Assembly: GCF_003952165.1 (NCBI RefSeq)
Contig: NZ_RXFT01000001.1
Location: forward strand, 868,001-932,000
Direction: 5' to 3'
Source: Variovorax guangxiensis
GTDB lineage: Bacteria > Pseudomonadota > Gammaproteobacteria > Burkholderiales > Burkholderiaceae_C
Length of the DNA stretch: 64,000 nucleotides
Positions 1 to 10,169 of the stretch are shown here, piece by piece (positions within the stretch are counted from its first letter, which is position 1; each line of letters begins with the position of its first letter). Under the pieces are notes generated by a model. That model worked only from the letters and a program-made list of their open reading frames with translations. It was not told the DNA's origin and did no database searches. The position numbers and the translations under genes were made by a program.

Positions 1-693
1 GTCAACCCGCAGATGCTCACGACGATCGACTGGCCCAGCGGCTCGGTGCCGAACGGCGCGTTCAGCGACATCAAGGCGCTGGACGAGCGCGTGGTGAAGG
101 TCGGCGTGCTGCGCGGCGAAGCGGTCATCGAAGGCAAGCTGGCGCCGGTGGGCACGCAGGGCGGGCTCTCGGCGGTGATCGCCAGCGGCAAGCGGGCGAT
201 GACGGTGCGCGTCAACGACGTGGTGGGCGTGGCGGGCTTCGCGCTGCCGGGCAACTACGTCGACGTGATGGTCAACGCCCAGCAGGACAAGGGGCGCGGC
301 GAAGAGGCGCTGCAGATCAGCAAGACCGTGCTCGAGAAGGTGCTGGTGCTGGCGGTGGCGCAGGAAGCCAACCGCGACGACACCAAGCCGAAGGTGGTGA
401 GCGCCGTGACGCTGGAGCTCTCGCTGGAAGACTCCGAGAAGCTCGACCTGGCCCGCAGCGTGGGCACCCTGTCCTTGGTGCTTCGCAACCAGATGGACAA
501 GACCACGGTGGCCACTGACGGCATCACCAAGGGCCAGCTCTTCGGCGCCAAGGAACTCGTGCAGGTCGCGGCGACCGCGCCTGCTCCGGCACCGGCCCGC
601 CCGCGCGCCCATCGCCCGGGCCCCGCCGCGACGCCGGCTTCCCAGTGCGTGGAAATCATCCAGCACGCGGGCAGCTCGCTGACCTGTTTCTGA
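1..693 (+). CDS. cpaB: Flp pilus assembly protein CpaB/RcpC (5' end outside window)
   Basis: The reading frame is open from the first base, so the start and the N-terminal membrane anchor lie before the window. The visible part has the SAF-like/RcpC region, with conserved stretches such as KRAMTVRVNDVVGVAGFALPG followed by YVDVMV, typical of CpaB. The C-terminus is Ala/Pro-rich and ends near a Cys pair. CpaB is a periplasmic protein that works with the CpaC secretin of the Tad pilus. A secretin gene follows 32 nt downstream, which supports the assignment. The prepilin peptidase gene usually present in this locus is not seen and may lie upstream. Confidence 0.9.
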   Translation, partial: VNPQMLTTIDWPSGSVPNGAFSDIKALDERVVKVGVLRGEAVIEGKLAPVGTQGGLSAVIASGKRAMTVRVNDVVGVAGFALPGNYVDVMVNAQQDKGRGEEALQISKTVLEKVLVLAVAQEANRDDTKPKVVSAVTLELSLEDSEKLDLARSVGTLSLVLRNQMDKTTVATDGITKGQLFGAKELVQVAATAPAPAPARPRAHRPGPAATPASQCVEIIQHAGSSLTCF

Positions 694-725
694 ACCGGTT
701 CGACATTCGACAGGAGGAACACCAA

Positions 726-2288
726 GTGCGCCATATCCCCACAACACTCGCCAGCCTGCTGGCGGCCTTCGCGACAGTGGCGTCTCCCGCCATGGGCGCC
801 GAGGTCGCGGCAACCGCCTCGGCCGCGGGCGCCATGCCCGCCGCAGCCACCGCCACCACGCAAGCCGCGGCGGCAGGCAGCAGCAGTGCCTCTGCCGCTG
901 CCAACGGCAGCCGCCGATGCACCGCCATCATTCCCGACGACCAGCCGACCCAGGCCGTGCTGGGCAAGTCGGTGGTCATACCGCTGAAGGCGCGCGTGGT
1001 GCGCATCGTGGTCAGCGGCCAGCCGCCGAGCCGCGCACCTGTACCGGCGGCCGCCGCGGCTGCAGTGCCCGCCGGCATGCAGCCCGTCGCGGCACCCGCG
1101 GCCAACGCGAACACCAGCGACGGCGTCGCGGACGTCGACGTGACGCTGCTGAGCCCGACCGACCTGTTCTTCCGGGGCCGCCAGGCGGGCTCGATGAACG
1201 TGGTGCTGCAAAGCGCCGATGGCACCTGCTACATCAAGGACGTCATCGTCACCATCGACCCGATGGCCCTGCAGTCCAAGCTGGCCGAGCTGATGCCCGA
1301 GGAGCGCCGCATCCAGGTGCGCAGCGCCGAGAAGTCCATCGTGCTCACCGGCGAGATCAGCGACGCGCTCAAGCTCGACGACGTGATGAGCCTGGCCTCG
1401 GCCTACGGCGCCGACGGCAAGAAGGTGGTGAACCTGCTTCGCGTGGCGACGCCGCAGCAGGTGATGCTGGAAGTGAAGATCGCCGAGGTCAGCAAGACGC
1501 TGCTCGACAGGCTGGGCGCCGGCCTCAACGTTTCGCGCACGAGCAGCAGCGGGTTGAACACCTCCTCGCTGGTCTCGAATTTCCTCAGCGGCGGCGGCGG
1601 CCTCGTGCAGGCGCTGCGCATCGGCCGCGGCACGCTGACCGTCGACGGCCAGAAGGACGACGGGCTGGTGCGCATCCTCGCGGAGCCGAACATCATGGCC
1701 ATCAGCGGCCAGCAGGCCAGCTTCCTGTCGGGCGGCAAGATCTTCATTCCGGTTTCGCAAAGCGCTGCTGGTGGCAGCGGGACGAACATCACGCTGGAAG
1801 AGAAGGAGTTCGGCATCGGGGTCAAGTTCACGCCCACGGTGCTGAATGGCAACCGGGTCAACCTGAAGATGGTGTCCGAGGTGTCCGACCTGTCGCAGAC
1901 CGGCTCGCCGTTCACGACGGTCGGCGGCGTCACCGCCGTGCTGCCTTCGCTCACGGTGCGGCGCGCCGACACCACCGTGCAGCTCAACGACGGACAGAGC
2001 TTCGTCATCGCCGGCCTCATCAAGGCCAACGTGACGGAGTCGATCAAGCGCTTTCCGGGGCTGGGCGAGGTGCCGGTGATGGGCGCGCTCTTCCGCAGCA
2101 CCGAGTTCCAGAACGAGCAGACCGAGCTGATGTTCGTCATCACGCCTCGCCTGGTGCGTCCGCTGGCCGAGTCGCCGAGGGTGCCGACGGACAACCACGT
2201 CGTTCCCAGCCGCGCGGAGGTCTATCTCAACGGAGCCCTCGAGAGCTCCACCCCGGCCCCGGCCGCCCCCGACAGCGAACCCAAGTGA
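726..2288 (+). CDS. cpaC: Type II/Tad pilus outer-membrane secretin CpaC/RcpA
   Basis: This is the outer-membrane channel of the Tad pilus. I chose the GTG start because AGGAGG lies at 712-717 with good spacing and because the first 25-28 residues then form a clean signal peptide ending near AMGA. A low-complexity Ala/Thr-rich segment follows, then a pilus-assembly N-domain, a BON-like stretch (around VRSAEKSIVLTGEI) and the C-terminal secretin domain with AEPNIMAISGQQASFLSGG and the GIGVKFTPTV strand. The product is 520 aa, normal for the family. It sits between cpaB and a small lipoprotein gene in one operon. Confidence 0.93.
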   Translation: MRHIPTTLASLLAAFATVASPAMGAEVAATASAAGAMPAAATATTQAAAAGSSSASAAANGSRRCTAIIPDDQPTQAVLGKSVVIPLKARVVRIVVSGQPPSRAPVPAAAAAAVPAGMQPVAAPAANANTSDGVADVDVTLLSPTDLFFRGRQAGSMNVVLQSADGTCYIKDVIVTIDPMALQSKLAELMPEERRIQVRSAEKSIVLTGEISDALKLDDVMSLASAYGADGKKVVNLLRVATPQQVMLEVKIAEVSKTLLDRLGAGLNVSRTSSSGLNTSSLVSNFLSGGGGLVQALRIGRGTLTVDGQKDDGLVRILAEPNIMAISGQQASFLSGGKIFIPVSQSAAGGSGTNITLEEKEFGIGVKFTPTVLNGNRVNLKMVSEVSDLSQTGSPFTTVGGVTAVLPSLTVRRADTTVQLNDGQSFVIAGLIKANVTESIKRFPGLGEVPVMGALFRSTEFQNEQTELMFVITPRLVRPLAESPRVPTDNHVVPSRAEVYLNGALESSTPAPAAPDSEPK

Positions 2289-2299
2289 GGAGCACCGCC

Positions 2300-2599
2300 A
2301 TGTTCATCATCAGAACGACCACCGTCGCGCTCGTGTGCCTCCTCGGCGCCAGCTGCTCGCACGTCACGCCCAACTACGACGCGCGCTTCGGCGACGCGGT
2401 GCGCGACGCGAAAAGGAAGATGACGATCAACCCCGAGGCCGGGAAGACGAACGACCCCGCCGCCGGCATGGACGGTCGCGCGGCGCGCGAGGCGATGAAC
2501 CAGTACCACGAGTCGTACAAGTCGCCGCCTCCGGCAGTCAACGTCATCAACATCGGTGGCGGCATCGGCAACCAGAGCGGCGGCGGCTCGGGGAAATGA
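2300..2599 (+). CDS. Small Tad-locus lipoprotein (CpaD-like, short form)
   Basis: The 99-aa product has a hydrophobic N-terminus ending in GASC (Cys19), a plausible though weak lipobox. The mature part contains NYDARFGDAVRDAKRKMTIN, then a segment on DGRAAREAMNQY and a Gly-rich tail. Small lipoproteins of this type occupy the CpaD position in betaproteobacterial Tad loci and may help the secretin; that role is inferred from position. It is much shorter than classical CpaD (about 200 aa). It starts 12 nt after the secretin stop with GAGGAG upstream, so it is in the same transcript. Confidence 0.7.
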   Translation: MFIIRTTTVALVCLLGASCSHVTPNYDARFGDAVRDAKRKMTINPEAGKTNDPAAGMDGRAAREAMNQYHESYKSPPPAVNVINIGGGIGNQSGGGSGK

Positions 2600-2696
2600 C
2601 AGGCCGCGTTTCGCGGATTCGTTCCACACCAGTCTTTGCATGGAAAGGAGAGCGCCACGAATCGCAACGAACTTTCTTCTCTATTACCTCATTGTT

Positions 2697-2726
2697 TTCA
2701 AACCTGATTTCCGACTGTTCAAACCT
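2697..2726 (+). repeat. Direct repeat TTCAAACCT x2 ahead of the first pilin gene
   Basis: TTCAAACCT occurs at 2697-2705 and again at 2718-2726, 21 bp apart (two helical turns), within the AT-rich leader just before the first flp gene. The spacing suits a DNA-binding protein, but it also overlaps the likely 5' leader, so an RNA role is possible. The function is not shown by the sequence. Confidence 0.35.
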
Positions 2727-2741
2727 TGAAAGGAAAGAACC

Positions 2742-2951
2742 ATGAAAAACTTTCTCCAGGCCATCGGCCAATCGACTCGCGGCTTCATGCTCGAGGAAGA
2801 AGGGGCACAAGTCGTCGAGTACGCGCTGATCATCGCGGTCGTTTCCATCGCGCTGGTCATCGCCCTGAGGGCGCTCACCACAGGGGCAACCTTCACGAAC
2901 TTCATTGCTCGCGTCAATACCTGCCTGAACGGGCCGGGGCCCTGCGTCTAA
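2742..2951 (+). CDS. flp: Flp-type pilin subunit 1
   Basis: This 69-aa class IVb prepilin has a short leader ending in EEEG and then the Flp signature G-AQVV-EY followed by a hydrophobic helix (ALIIAVVSIALVIALRAL). Prepilin peptidase would cut after the Gly. The C-terminal tail carries two Cys residues (TCLNGPGPC) that could form a disulfide. AAGGAAAG gives the ribosome site. A 142-nt leader separates it from the lipoprotein gene, which suggests its own promoter, in keeping with the high expression needed for the major pilin. Confidence 0.93.
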   Translation: MKNFLQAIGQSTRGFMLEEEGAQVVEYALIIAVVSIALVIALRALTTGATFTNFIARVNTCLNGPGPCV

Positions 2952-2971
2952 GCAGTGATCGGGGAGGGGGA

Positions 2972-2991
2972 GCGGGCTTTGAAGCCCGCTT
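2972..2991 (+). other. RNA hairpin after the first pilin gene
   Basis: AGCGGGCT (2972-2979), loop TTGA and AGCCCGCT (2984-2991) form a perfect 8-bp stem 20 nt past the pilin stop. No U-run follows directly, so it is more likely an mRNA stabiliser or partial attenuator between two pilin genes than a full terminator. Confidence 0.55.
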
Positions 2992-3053
2992 CGCTCCATC
3001 CTTTCATCCGCTTCCACGCAACTCTTTCTTCACAACGAACCGAGGTCATGACT

Positions 3054-3233
3054 ATGTTCAAGACATTCCTGAAAGACGAGAGCGGTGCCCAGGTGGTGGA
3101 GTACGCGCTGATCATCGCTGTCGTCTCCATTGCACTGGTCGTTGCGCTGCAACTGCTTACCGCCAACAACGGCGGCTTCACGAACTTCGTTGCTCGTGTC
3201 ACCACGTGCCTGACGTCCCCGACTTGCACCTGA
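3054..3233 (+). CDS. flp: Flp-type pilin subunit 2
   Basis: This second Flp prepilin is 59 aa with the same G-AQVV-EY processing site, the same hydrophobic helix and a C-terminal TTCLTSPTC tail. I chose ATG 3054 rather than ATG 3048 because GAGG at 3042-3045 is 8 nt before 3054 but only 2 nt before 3048. It is clearly a paralogue of the preceding pilin and probably arose by tandem duplication. The two tails differ (TGATFTNFIARVNTC against NGGFTNFVARVTTC), so they may be major and minor pilins. Confidence 0.9.
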   Translation: MFKTFLKDESGAQVVEYALIIAVVSIALVVALQLLTANNGGFTNFVARVTTCLTSPTCT

Positions 3234-3241
3234 GCGATCTG

Positions 3242-3289
3242 TTGCGAAGGGAGGCAGGTCTTCTTCCTCGAGCCTGCTTTCCTTCGCAA
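3242..3289 (+). other. RNA hairpin after the second pilin gene
   Basis: TTGCGAAGG (3242-3250) pairs perfectly with CCTTCGCAA (3281-3289), and the inner GGCAGG can pair with CCTGCT after a small bulge. It sits 8 nt past the second pilin stop and 57 nt before tadG. It has no U-run. The same gene-then-hairpin layout occurs after the first pilin, which supports a shared role in setting pilin mRNA levels above those of the assembly genes. Confidence 0.5.
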
Positions 3290-3345
3290 TTCCAGCTGAC
3301 TTCTCACGCGATCTTCTCCAACGACAGAACGGCAGGAAAACGATC

Positions 3346-4611
3346 ATGAAAGCCAACCGCACACATCGCCGCCAGCGTGGCGCGATGATCGTCACAGCCG
3401 CGCTCATGCTCCTGTTCCTGATGGGGTTCATGGGCATCGCCCTGGACTTTGGTCACTTGTTCATCGTCAAAACCGAATTGCAGACCGCGGTCGACAGTTG
3501 TGCCCTGTCCGCCGCGCGCGAACTAGACGGGCAGAGCACAGCGATCACCCGGGCGGTGAGCGCTGGCCAGACCGCCGGCAACGTCAACCGCGTGAACATG
3601 CAATCGAGTACCTGGAGCGGCCAGGGCCAGATCGTCGCGGCCGACATCAGCTTCCGCGACGCGTCCTACGCCGTCACCACGACGCCCGCCCTGGCACGCT
3701 ACGCCCAGTGCGCGCATACGCAGCCCAACATCAACATCTGGCTCATGAAGGCGATGGGCGCCTTCTCGGGCGACACCGCCAATAATCCGGCCACCCGCAG
3801 CGTCACGGCGAGCGCCGTCGCCACCCGGGCCAGCGCACAGAGCGCATGCCCCATCCCGGTCGCGGCGAAGCCCAAGACCGGCGGCGTGGCTCCGAACTAT
3901 GGCTTCGTGGTCGGCGAGTGGGTGACGCTCATCATGGCGCAGAACGCCGCCACGGGCGGGCAGATCGGGTGGGCCAATCTCGACGGCAGCAACAGTGCTT
4001 CGGAAACCGAAGCCGAACTCAACGGCCGTTGCGGTGCCAAGGTGGGCGACACGGTCGGCACGCCGGGCGTGCAGACTTCGGTGGCCGATGTGTGGAACCA
4101 GCGCTTCGGCATCTACAAGAACACCAGCGACCCGAGTACGGCGCGGCCCGACTACACCGGCTACGCCTATACCTCGCTCAACTGGCCCGCGCAGTTCAAC
4201 GCCTACAACGGCCCATCCCCGGGCTCAGGGACTGGTCAGAACTACCTGACGAAGCGCGCCGCCTTCGCGTCGTGCGCCGACACCGGCACCAAGGTGAAGG
4301 GCGCGAACAGCTGCGAAGCGATCACCGGGCTGTCGCTCAACAGCTTCCAGAAGCTGGCCAACCCCGGCAATGTCGCCGGCGGCCACATGCAGTACGGCCT
4401 CGACCGCCGCTTCGTGACGGTACCGGTCATCGATGGTGGCAACCACGTGATCGACTACCTCTGCATGCTGATGCTTCAGCCGCTGAGCATTCCGATGACC
4501 GACGTGCAGCTGGAATTCCTCGGCAACGCCGGCGCCGCCGGCAGCCCCTGCACCACCAGCGGGCTGGCGGGCGGATCGGCCGGGCCGCTGGTTCCGGTCC
4601 TGGTGAGATAG
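3346..4611 (+). CDS. tadG: TadG-like Flp pilus assembly protein
   Basis: The 421-aa product begins with RQRGAMIV and a single hydrophobic helix (residues about 13-35), the N-terminal anchor shared by TadE/TadG pilus proteins, then LDFGHLFIVKTELQTAVDSCALSAARELDG, here split as LDFGHLFIVKTELQTA and the AADSCALSAA-type continuation seen in the family. The long C-terminal part is predicted to be periplasmic. Several Cys residues are spread through it. It is followed 16 nt later by two small TadE-like genes. In characterised systems TadG is needed for pilus assembly, but its exact role is unsettled. Confidence 0.82.
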   Translation: MKANRTHRRQRGAMIVTAALMLLFLMGFMGIALDFGHLFIVKTELQTAVDSCALSAARELDGQSTAITRAVSAGQTAGNVNRVNMQSSTWSGQGQIVAADISFRDASYAVTTTPALARYAQCAHTQPNINIWLMKAMGAFSGDTANNPATRSVTASAVATRASAQSACPIPVAAKPKTGGVAPNYGFVVGEWVTLIMAQNAATGGQIGWANLDGSNSASETEAELNGRCGAKVGDTVGTPGVQTSVADVWNQRFGIYKNTSDPSTARPDYTGYAYTSLNWPAQFNAYNGPSPGSGTGQNYLTKRAAFASCADTGTKVKGANSCEAITGLSLNSFQKLANPGNVAGGHMQYGLDRRFVTVPVIDGGNHVIDYLCMLMLQPLSIPMTDVQLEFLGNAGAAGSPCTTSGLAGGSAGPLVPVLVR

Positions 4612-4627
4612 GAAGAGGAGGCACGCC

Positions 4628-5086
4628 ATGAAGCCGTCTCGTCGTGCACAGCAGGGCGTAGCGCTTGTCGAACTCGCGCTGATCATTCCGCTGCTGCTGT
4701 TGCTGACCTTCATCACCACAGAGTTCGGCCGCGCGATGTACGAGTACAACGCGGTGGTCAAGTCGACGCGCGACGCGGTGCGCTACATGTCGGTGCAGAC
4801 ACCGGGCACGAAGATCACCGAGGCGCGCAACCTGGTGGTGTACGGAAACACGGCCGGTACGGGTTCGCCGCTGGCGCGCGGACTGAGCCTGTCGAACGTG
4901 CCGGCCGGCACCTGCTGCACCTGGCAGTCGGCGGGCGCGGCGCCGATCATCACCACGGTGACGATCCGGGTCAGCGGCTACACCTTTCATTCGATGTTCC
5001 CTTCGGTGATGGGCGTCGTCTTCGCGGATGCGAACGGCAACATCGCCTTCAGCGACATCACCGCCAGCATGAGGGCGCCATCATGA
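4628..5086 (+). CDS. tadE: TadE-family pseudopilin (first copy)
   Basis: This 152-aa protein has the TadE signature QQGVALVELALIIPLLLLL: a short basic leader, a Gly before the cleavage position and Glu at +5 of the mature pseudopilin. The rest is predicted to be exported. TadE and TadF are processed by the same prepilin peptidase as Flp. A GAGGAGG ribosome site precedes the start. Its stop overlaps the start of the next gene by 4 nt (ATGA), which indicates translational coupling. Confidence 0.88.
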   Translation: MKPSRRAQQGVALVELALIIPLLLLLTFITTEFGRAMYEYNAVVKSTRDAVRYMSVQTPGTKITEARNLVVYGNTAGTGSPLARGLSLSNVPAGTCCTWQSAGAAPIITTVTIRVSGYTFHSMFPSVMGVVFADANGNIAFSDITASMRAPS

Positions 5087-5523
5087 GAAGAAGCACCTCC
5101 CGCCGCAACCGCGGGGCCACGACGGTCGAGTTCGCCCTGGGCCTGATCATCTTCCTCATGTTCACGCTGGGCATCGTGGACTTCGCGCGCATGCTTTTCA
5201 CCTGGAACGCCGCCCAGGAGGCCACGCGCGCCGGCGCCCGCTACGCGGTGGTGTGCGACGACACGGCCCAGCAGGCCCTGGTGCTTGCGCGCATGAAGGC
5301 GCTGCTGCCGCAGATCAGCACCGTGTCGGTGGCGTGGTCGCCCTCGGGCTGCACGGCCGCGACCTGCGAAGGCGTGACGGTGAGCATCACCGGGCTCAAC
5401 TACCAGTGGATCTCGCCCATCGCATACGCGACCGCACCGCTGATTCCGATGCCGGGCTTTTCCACCTACCTGCCGCGCGAGGTCATGCGCAAGGACCCGA
5501 ACAGCGCCTCGATCTGTTCCTAG
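5083..5523 (+). CDS. tadF: TadE/TadF-family pseudopilin (second copy)
   Basis: This 146-aa protein has the leader [19 protein letters not shown], with the Gly-Ala-x2-VEF pattern of TadE/F proteins and one membrane helix. It has four Cys residues in the exported part (CDD, GCTAATC and the final CS). It overlaps the preceding gene by 4 nt. Whether it corresponds to TadE or TadF cannot be told from the sequence alone, so the symbol is by position. Confidence 0.82.
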   Translation: MRRSTSRRNRGATTVEFALGLIIFLMFTLGIVDFARMLFTWNAAQEATRAGARYAVVCDDTAQQALVLARMKALLPQISTVSVAWSPSGCTAATCEGVTVSITGLNYQWISPIAYATAPLIPMPGFSTYLPREVMRKDPNSASICS

Positions 5524-5555
5524 CCATCCAGCAATCCAACGCAACGGACACGACC

Positions 5556-6707
5556 ATGAAGATCTCCATCATTTCCCCCAATGCCAACCACCTGCAGGAC
5601 ATGCGCAAGGTGCTGGAGGCGCGCTCGCACATCGTGTCGCTCTTCGAAGGCGGCAAGAGCCGGATGCAGTGGGTCGTCGAGAAGGCAGCCCCCGAGTTGC
5701 TGCTGGTCGACGGCATGTGCTGCGACCCGCAGGAGCTCAACCTGGTGGAAAAGCTCACGCTGCAGCACCCGGCGATCTCGGTGGTGCTGCTGTGCGCGAT
5801 GCAGACGCCCGAGTTCCTTATCCACGCGATGCGCGCGGGCGTGCGCGAGGTGCTGCCGTCGCCGGCCGACACCGCCGCGCTGGAGGCGGCCGTGGAGCGC
5901 ATCGCGCAGAAGATGGCCGGCACGCAGGCGCGCGCGCCGGGTCAGGTGGTGGCCTTCATGCCCTGCAAGGGCGGCAGCGGGGCGACCTTTTTGGCCACCA
6001 ACATCGCGCACCAGCTCTCGAAGGAGCGCTCGGTGCTGCTGGTGGACCTGAACCTGCAGTTCGGCGACGCGCTGTCGTATGTGAGCGACCTGCGGCCCAC
6101 CTCGACGATGGCGGACGTGGCCCGCGACATCGGCCGGCTCGACGCCTCGCTGCTCGCGGCGAGCGTGGCGAAGGTGTCGCCGACTTTCAGCATCCTGCCG
6201 GCGCCGGAGGACATCTCGCGCGCGATGGACGTGAAGGCCGACCACGTCGACGCGATCCTGCACGTCGCGCAGGGCATGTACGACTTCGTGCTGTTCGACC
6301 TGGGCCCGCGCATCGACACGCTCGCAATCCGCGTGCTGGACCGCGCCGACCGCATCTTTCCGGTGCTGCAGCCCAGCTTGCCGCACATCCGCAACGTGAC
6401 GCGGCTGATGCATGTCTTCAAGTCGCTGGGCTACCAGCCCGGCAAGGTCGAGCTGCTGGTGAACCGCAGCGCCGGCGGCGGGGAGATCGGCCTGTCGGAC
6501 ATGCGGCGCTCGCTGGTGGGCGCGACGCTCACGGTGGTGCCCGACGGCGGCAAGGACGTGGATGCATCCATCAACCGCGGCGTGCCGCTGGCGGAGATGG
6601 CGCGAGGCAGCGCACTCGCAAGAAAGCTGGCGGACATCGCGCACACGCTCAGCCCCCGGCAGGAGGCGGAGCCCGGCTTCATCGGGCGGCTCTTCCGCCG
6701 CGCTTGA
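5556..6707 (+). CDS. cpaE: TadZ/CpaE pilus localisation ATPase
   Basis: The 383-aa product has an N-terminal receiver-like domain (residues 1-120; LLLVDGMCC replaces the usual phospho-acceptor segment) and a ParA/MinD-type ATPase domain with the deviant Walker A motif KGGSGATF starting at Lys138 and [12 protein letters not shown] as the switch/Walker B region. Family members place the Tad machine at the cell pole. It is followed by the secretion ATPase, the usual order. The start chosen gives the family's MKISIISPN beginning. Confidence 0.9.
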   Translation: MKISIISPNANHLQDMRKVLEARSHIVSLFEGGKSRMQWVVEKAAPELLLVDGMCCDPQELNLVEKLTLQHPAISVVLLCAMQTPEFLIHAMRAGVREVLPSPADTAALEAAVERIAQKMAGTQARAPGQVVAFMPCKGGSGATFLATNIAHQLSKERSVLLVDLNLQFGDALSYVSDLRPTSTMADVARDIGRLDASLLAASVAKVSPTFSILPAPEDISRAMDVKADHVDAILHVAQGMYDFVLFDLGPRIDTLAIRVLDRADRIFPVLQPSLPHIRNVTRLMHVFKSLGYQPGKVELLVNRSAGGGEIGLSDMRRSLVGATLTVVPDGGKDVDASINRGVPLAEMARGSALARKLADIAHTLSPRQEAEPGFIGRLFRRA

Positions 6708-6766
6708 TCGGCGCCCGATCGGAGCCCGGCAGCCAGTCATTTCAATCAACAGCAAGGCAGGTCCCC

Positions 6767-8143
<1,377 letters not shown>

Positions 8144-8172
8144 CCTGACCAGGCAAGGAACAGGAGGCCATC

Positions 8173-9165
8173 ATGCTCAACAATCTGGGGGGCAACACCC
8201 TCATCACCGTCACCGTGCTGGTGTTCGTGACCGTGCTGCTCATGCTCGAGGGGCTCTACATGCTGTGGCGCTCCTACAAGGGGCCCGAGGCACGCAAGAT
8301 CGAGAAGAGGCTGCAGGCGTTCTCGGCCGCGGTCGACCGCACGCCGCAGGCCCACCTTGCCAAGGAGCGCATGCTCAGCGAGGTGCCGTGGATGCAGCGC
8401 CTGCTGCTCACGCTGCCGCGGGCGCACCGGCTGGACCGCTTCATCCTGCAGGCCGGGCTGGACTGGACGGTTTCCAGCTTCCTGCTGATTTCCTGCGTGC
8501 TGGGCGTGCTCGGCTTCTTTGCCGTGATGGTGATGGTGCACCAGTCGCTCCTGGTGGCGCTGGTGGCGGGAGGCTGCCTGGCGGTACTGCCGTTGCTCTA
8601 CCTGCAGCGCCAGCGCAGCCGCCGGCTGACACGCATGGAAAAGCAGCTGCCCGAGGCGCTGGACCTGGTGACGCGTGCGTTGCGTGCCGGGCATTCCTTC
8701 GCCAGCGGCGTGCAGATGATCGGAGACGAAATGGCTGATCCGATCGCCAGCGAGTTCCGCATGGTCGCCGACGAGGTGAACTTCGGCGTCTCGCTGCAGC
8801 AGGCCCTGACCAACCTCAGCGAGCGTGTGCCGCTGACCGACCTGCGCTACTTCGTGGTGTCGGTGCTGATCCAGCGCGATTCGGGCGGCAACCTGACGGA
8901 AGTGCTGGGCAACCTCAGCCGGCTGATCCGCGAACGGCTCAAGCTGCTCGCGCGGGTGCGGGTGCTGTCCTCGGAAGGACGGCTGTCGGCCTGGATCCTC
9001 GGGCTGATGCCGTTCGCACTCGCCGCGCTCATGAACGTGTTCAACCCCGAATTCATGTCGCCGCTGTGGACCGACCCGATCGGGCAGATGGTGCTCAAGT
9101 ACATGCTGGGGCTGATGCTCGTGGGCATCGTGCTGCTGTGGAAGATCGTGAAGATCCGCGTCTGA
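8173..9165 (+). CDS. tadB: Tad pilus inner-membrane protein TadB
   Basis: The 330-aa protein has an N-terminal membrane helix, two helices around residues 95-145, a cytoplasmic type II secretion F domain (about 155-280, with EALDLVTRALRAGHSFASG and the RDSGGNLTEVLGNL motif) and C-terminal helices. It forms the membrane platform with TadC and is driven by CpaF. AGGAGG precedes the ATG, and the gene lies 29 nt from cpaF and 12 nt from tadC. Confidence 0.93.
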   Translation: MLNNLGGNTLITVTVLVFVTVLLMLEGLYMLWRSYKGPEARKIEKRLQAFSAAVDRTPQAHLAKERMLSEVPWMQRLLLTLPRAHRLDRFILQAGLDWTVSSFLLISCVLGVLGFFAVMVMVHQSLLVALVAGGCLAVLPLLYLQRQRSRRLTRMEKQLPEALDLVTRALRAGHSFASGVQMIGDEMADPIASEFRMVADEVNFGVSLQQALTNLSERVPLTDLRYFVVSVLIQRDSGGNLTEVLGNLSRLIRERLKLLARVRVLSSEGRLSAWILGLMPFALAALMNVFNPEFMSPLWTDPIGQMVLKYMLGLMLVGIVLLWKIVKIRV

Positions 9166-9177
9166 AGGAGAAGAGCC

Positions 9178-10092
9178 ATGACCATGCTGTTTCCCATCCT
9201 CGTCTTCGTGGCCGTGTCGCTGGCGATCATCGGAATGGCCGTATGGCTGTCGCCGACGCGCACCGAGCAGCGCCTGCAGGCAGTGGCGATGCCAGCGGGC
9301 AAGTCGGCCTGGACCGAGAAGGCCGTCAAGATCGTCGGGCCGTTCGCGCAGCTTTCATCACCGACCAGCGATGCCGAGCTGTCGCCGCTGCGCGTGCGCT
9401 TCCTGAACGCGGGCATCCGCCATCCGGACGCCTACCTCGTGTATTTCGGCACGAAGACGCTGCTGCCGCTGGGCCTTGCCGCGCTGGCGTACGTCGGACT
9501 GAGGGCGACGGGGGCCGCCGAAGACAGCACGGTGATGCTGCTGTGGCTCGCGGTGGCGGCGCTGGCCGGCTGCTACCTGCCCAACCTGGTGCTGCGCCTG
9601 ATGATCCGCTCGCGCCGCCGGGAGATCTTCGAGAATTTTCCGGATGCCGCCGACCTGATGCTGGTGTGCGTCGAAGCCGGCCTCGGGCTGGATGCCGGGC
9701 TGGTCAAGGTCACGGAGGAAATCCAGGTCAAGAGCGCGGCGCTGGCGCAGGAACTGCACTGGACCAACCTGGAGATGCGCGCCGGCGCCACGCGCGAGAA
9801 GTCGCTGCGCAACCTGGCGCTGCGCACGGGCGTGGAGGAGATCGGGACCTTCGCGACCATGCTGACGCAGGCGGACCGCTTCGGCACCAGCATCGGTGAA
9901 TCGCTGCGGGTGTTCTCCGAGGACCTGCGCCACAAGCGCCATGTGCGCGCCGAGGAACTGGCGGCGAAGGTGCCCACCAAGATGCTGCTGCCGCTGGTGC
10001 TGTGCATCTTCCCGTGCATCTCGCTGGTGATCCTGACGCCGGCGGCGATCCGCATCATCCGGATGATCATGCCGATGCTCAACGGGACCTGA
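9178..10092 (+). CDS. tadC: Tad pilus inner-membrane protein TadC
   Basis: The 304-aa paralogue of TadB has an N-terminal helix, a pair of helices around residues 95-140, an F domain (FPDAADLMLVCVEAGLGLDAGL and the Q-ADRFGTSIGESL motif) and C-terminal helices. AAGGAG precedes the start. It is the last gene of the Tad operon here: a bidirectional terminator lies 20 nt beyond it and no tadD-like gene follows. Confidence 0.93.
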   Translation: MTMLFPILVFVAVSLAIIGMAVWLSPTRTEQRLQAVAMPAGKSAWTEKAVKIVGPFAQLSSPTSDAELSPLRVRFLNAGIRHPDAYLVYFGTKTLLPLGLAALAYVGLRATGAAEDSTVMLLWLAVAALAGCYLPNLVLRLMIRSRRREIFENFPDAADLMLVCVEAGLGLDAGLVKVTEEIQVKSAALAQELHWTNLEMRAGATREKSLRNLALRTGVEEIGTFATMLTQADRFGTSIGESLRVFSEDLRHKRHVRAEELAAKVPTKMLLPLVLCIFPCISLVILTPAAIRIIRMIMPMLNGT

Positions 10093-10118
10093 GCGCTTTC
10101 GGCCTTCCGATCAAAAAA

Positions 10119-10162
10119 AGCCCTGCGCGCCGGAGACGGCGCGCAGGGCTTCGAGCTTTTTT
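10119..10162. terminator. Bidirectional intrinsic terminator between tadC and the response regulator
   Basis: A perfect 14-bp stem (10119-10132 with 10137-10150) closes a GAGA loop. On the minus strand the stem runs straight into seven U residues (A-run 10113-10119), a strong terminator for the leftward response regulator gene. On the plus strand six U residues come at 10157-10162 after a 6-nt gap, adequate to end the Tad operon. Confidence 0.9.
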
Positions 10163-10169
10163 CTCTTCT

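Noticed and set aside
3048..3053. ATG 3048 as the start of the second pilin
   Set aside because: GAGG would be only 2 nt away; ATG 3054 has correct spacing and gives a normal Flp leader.
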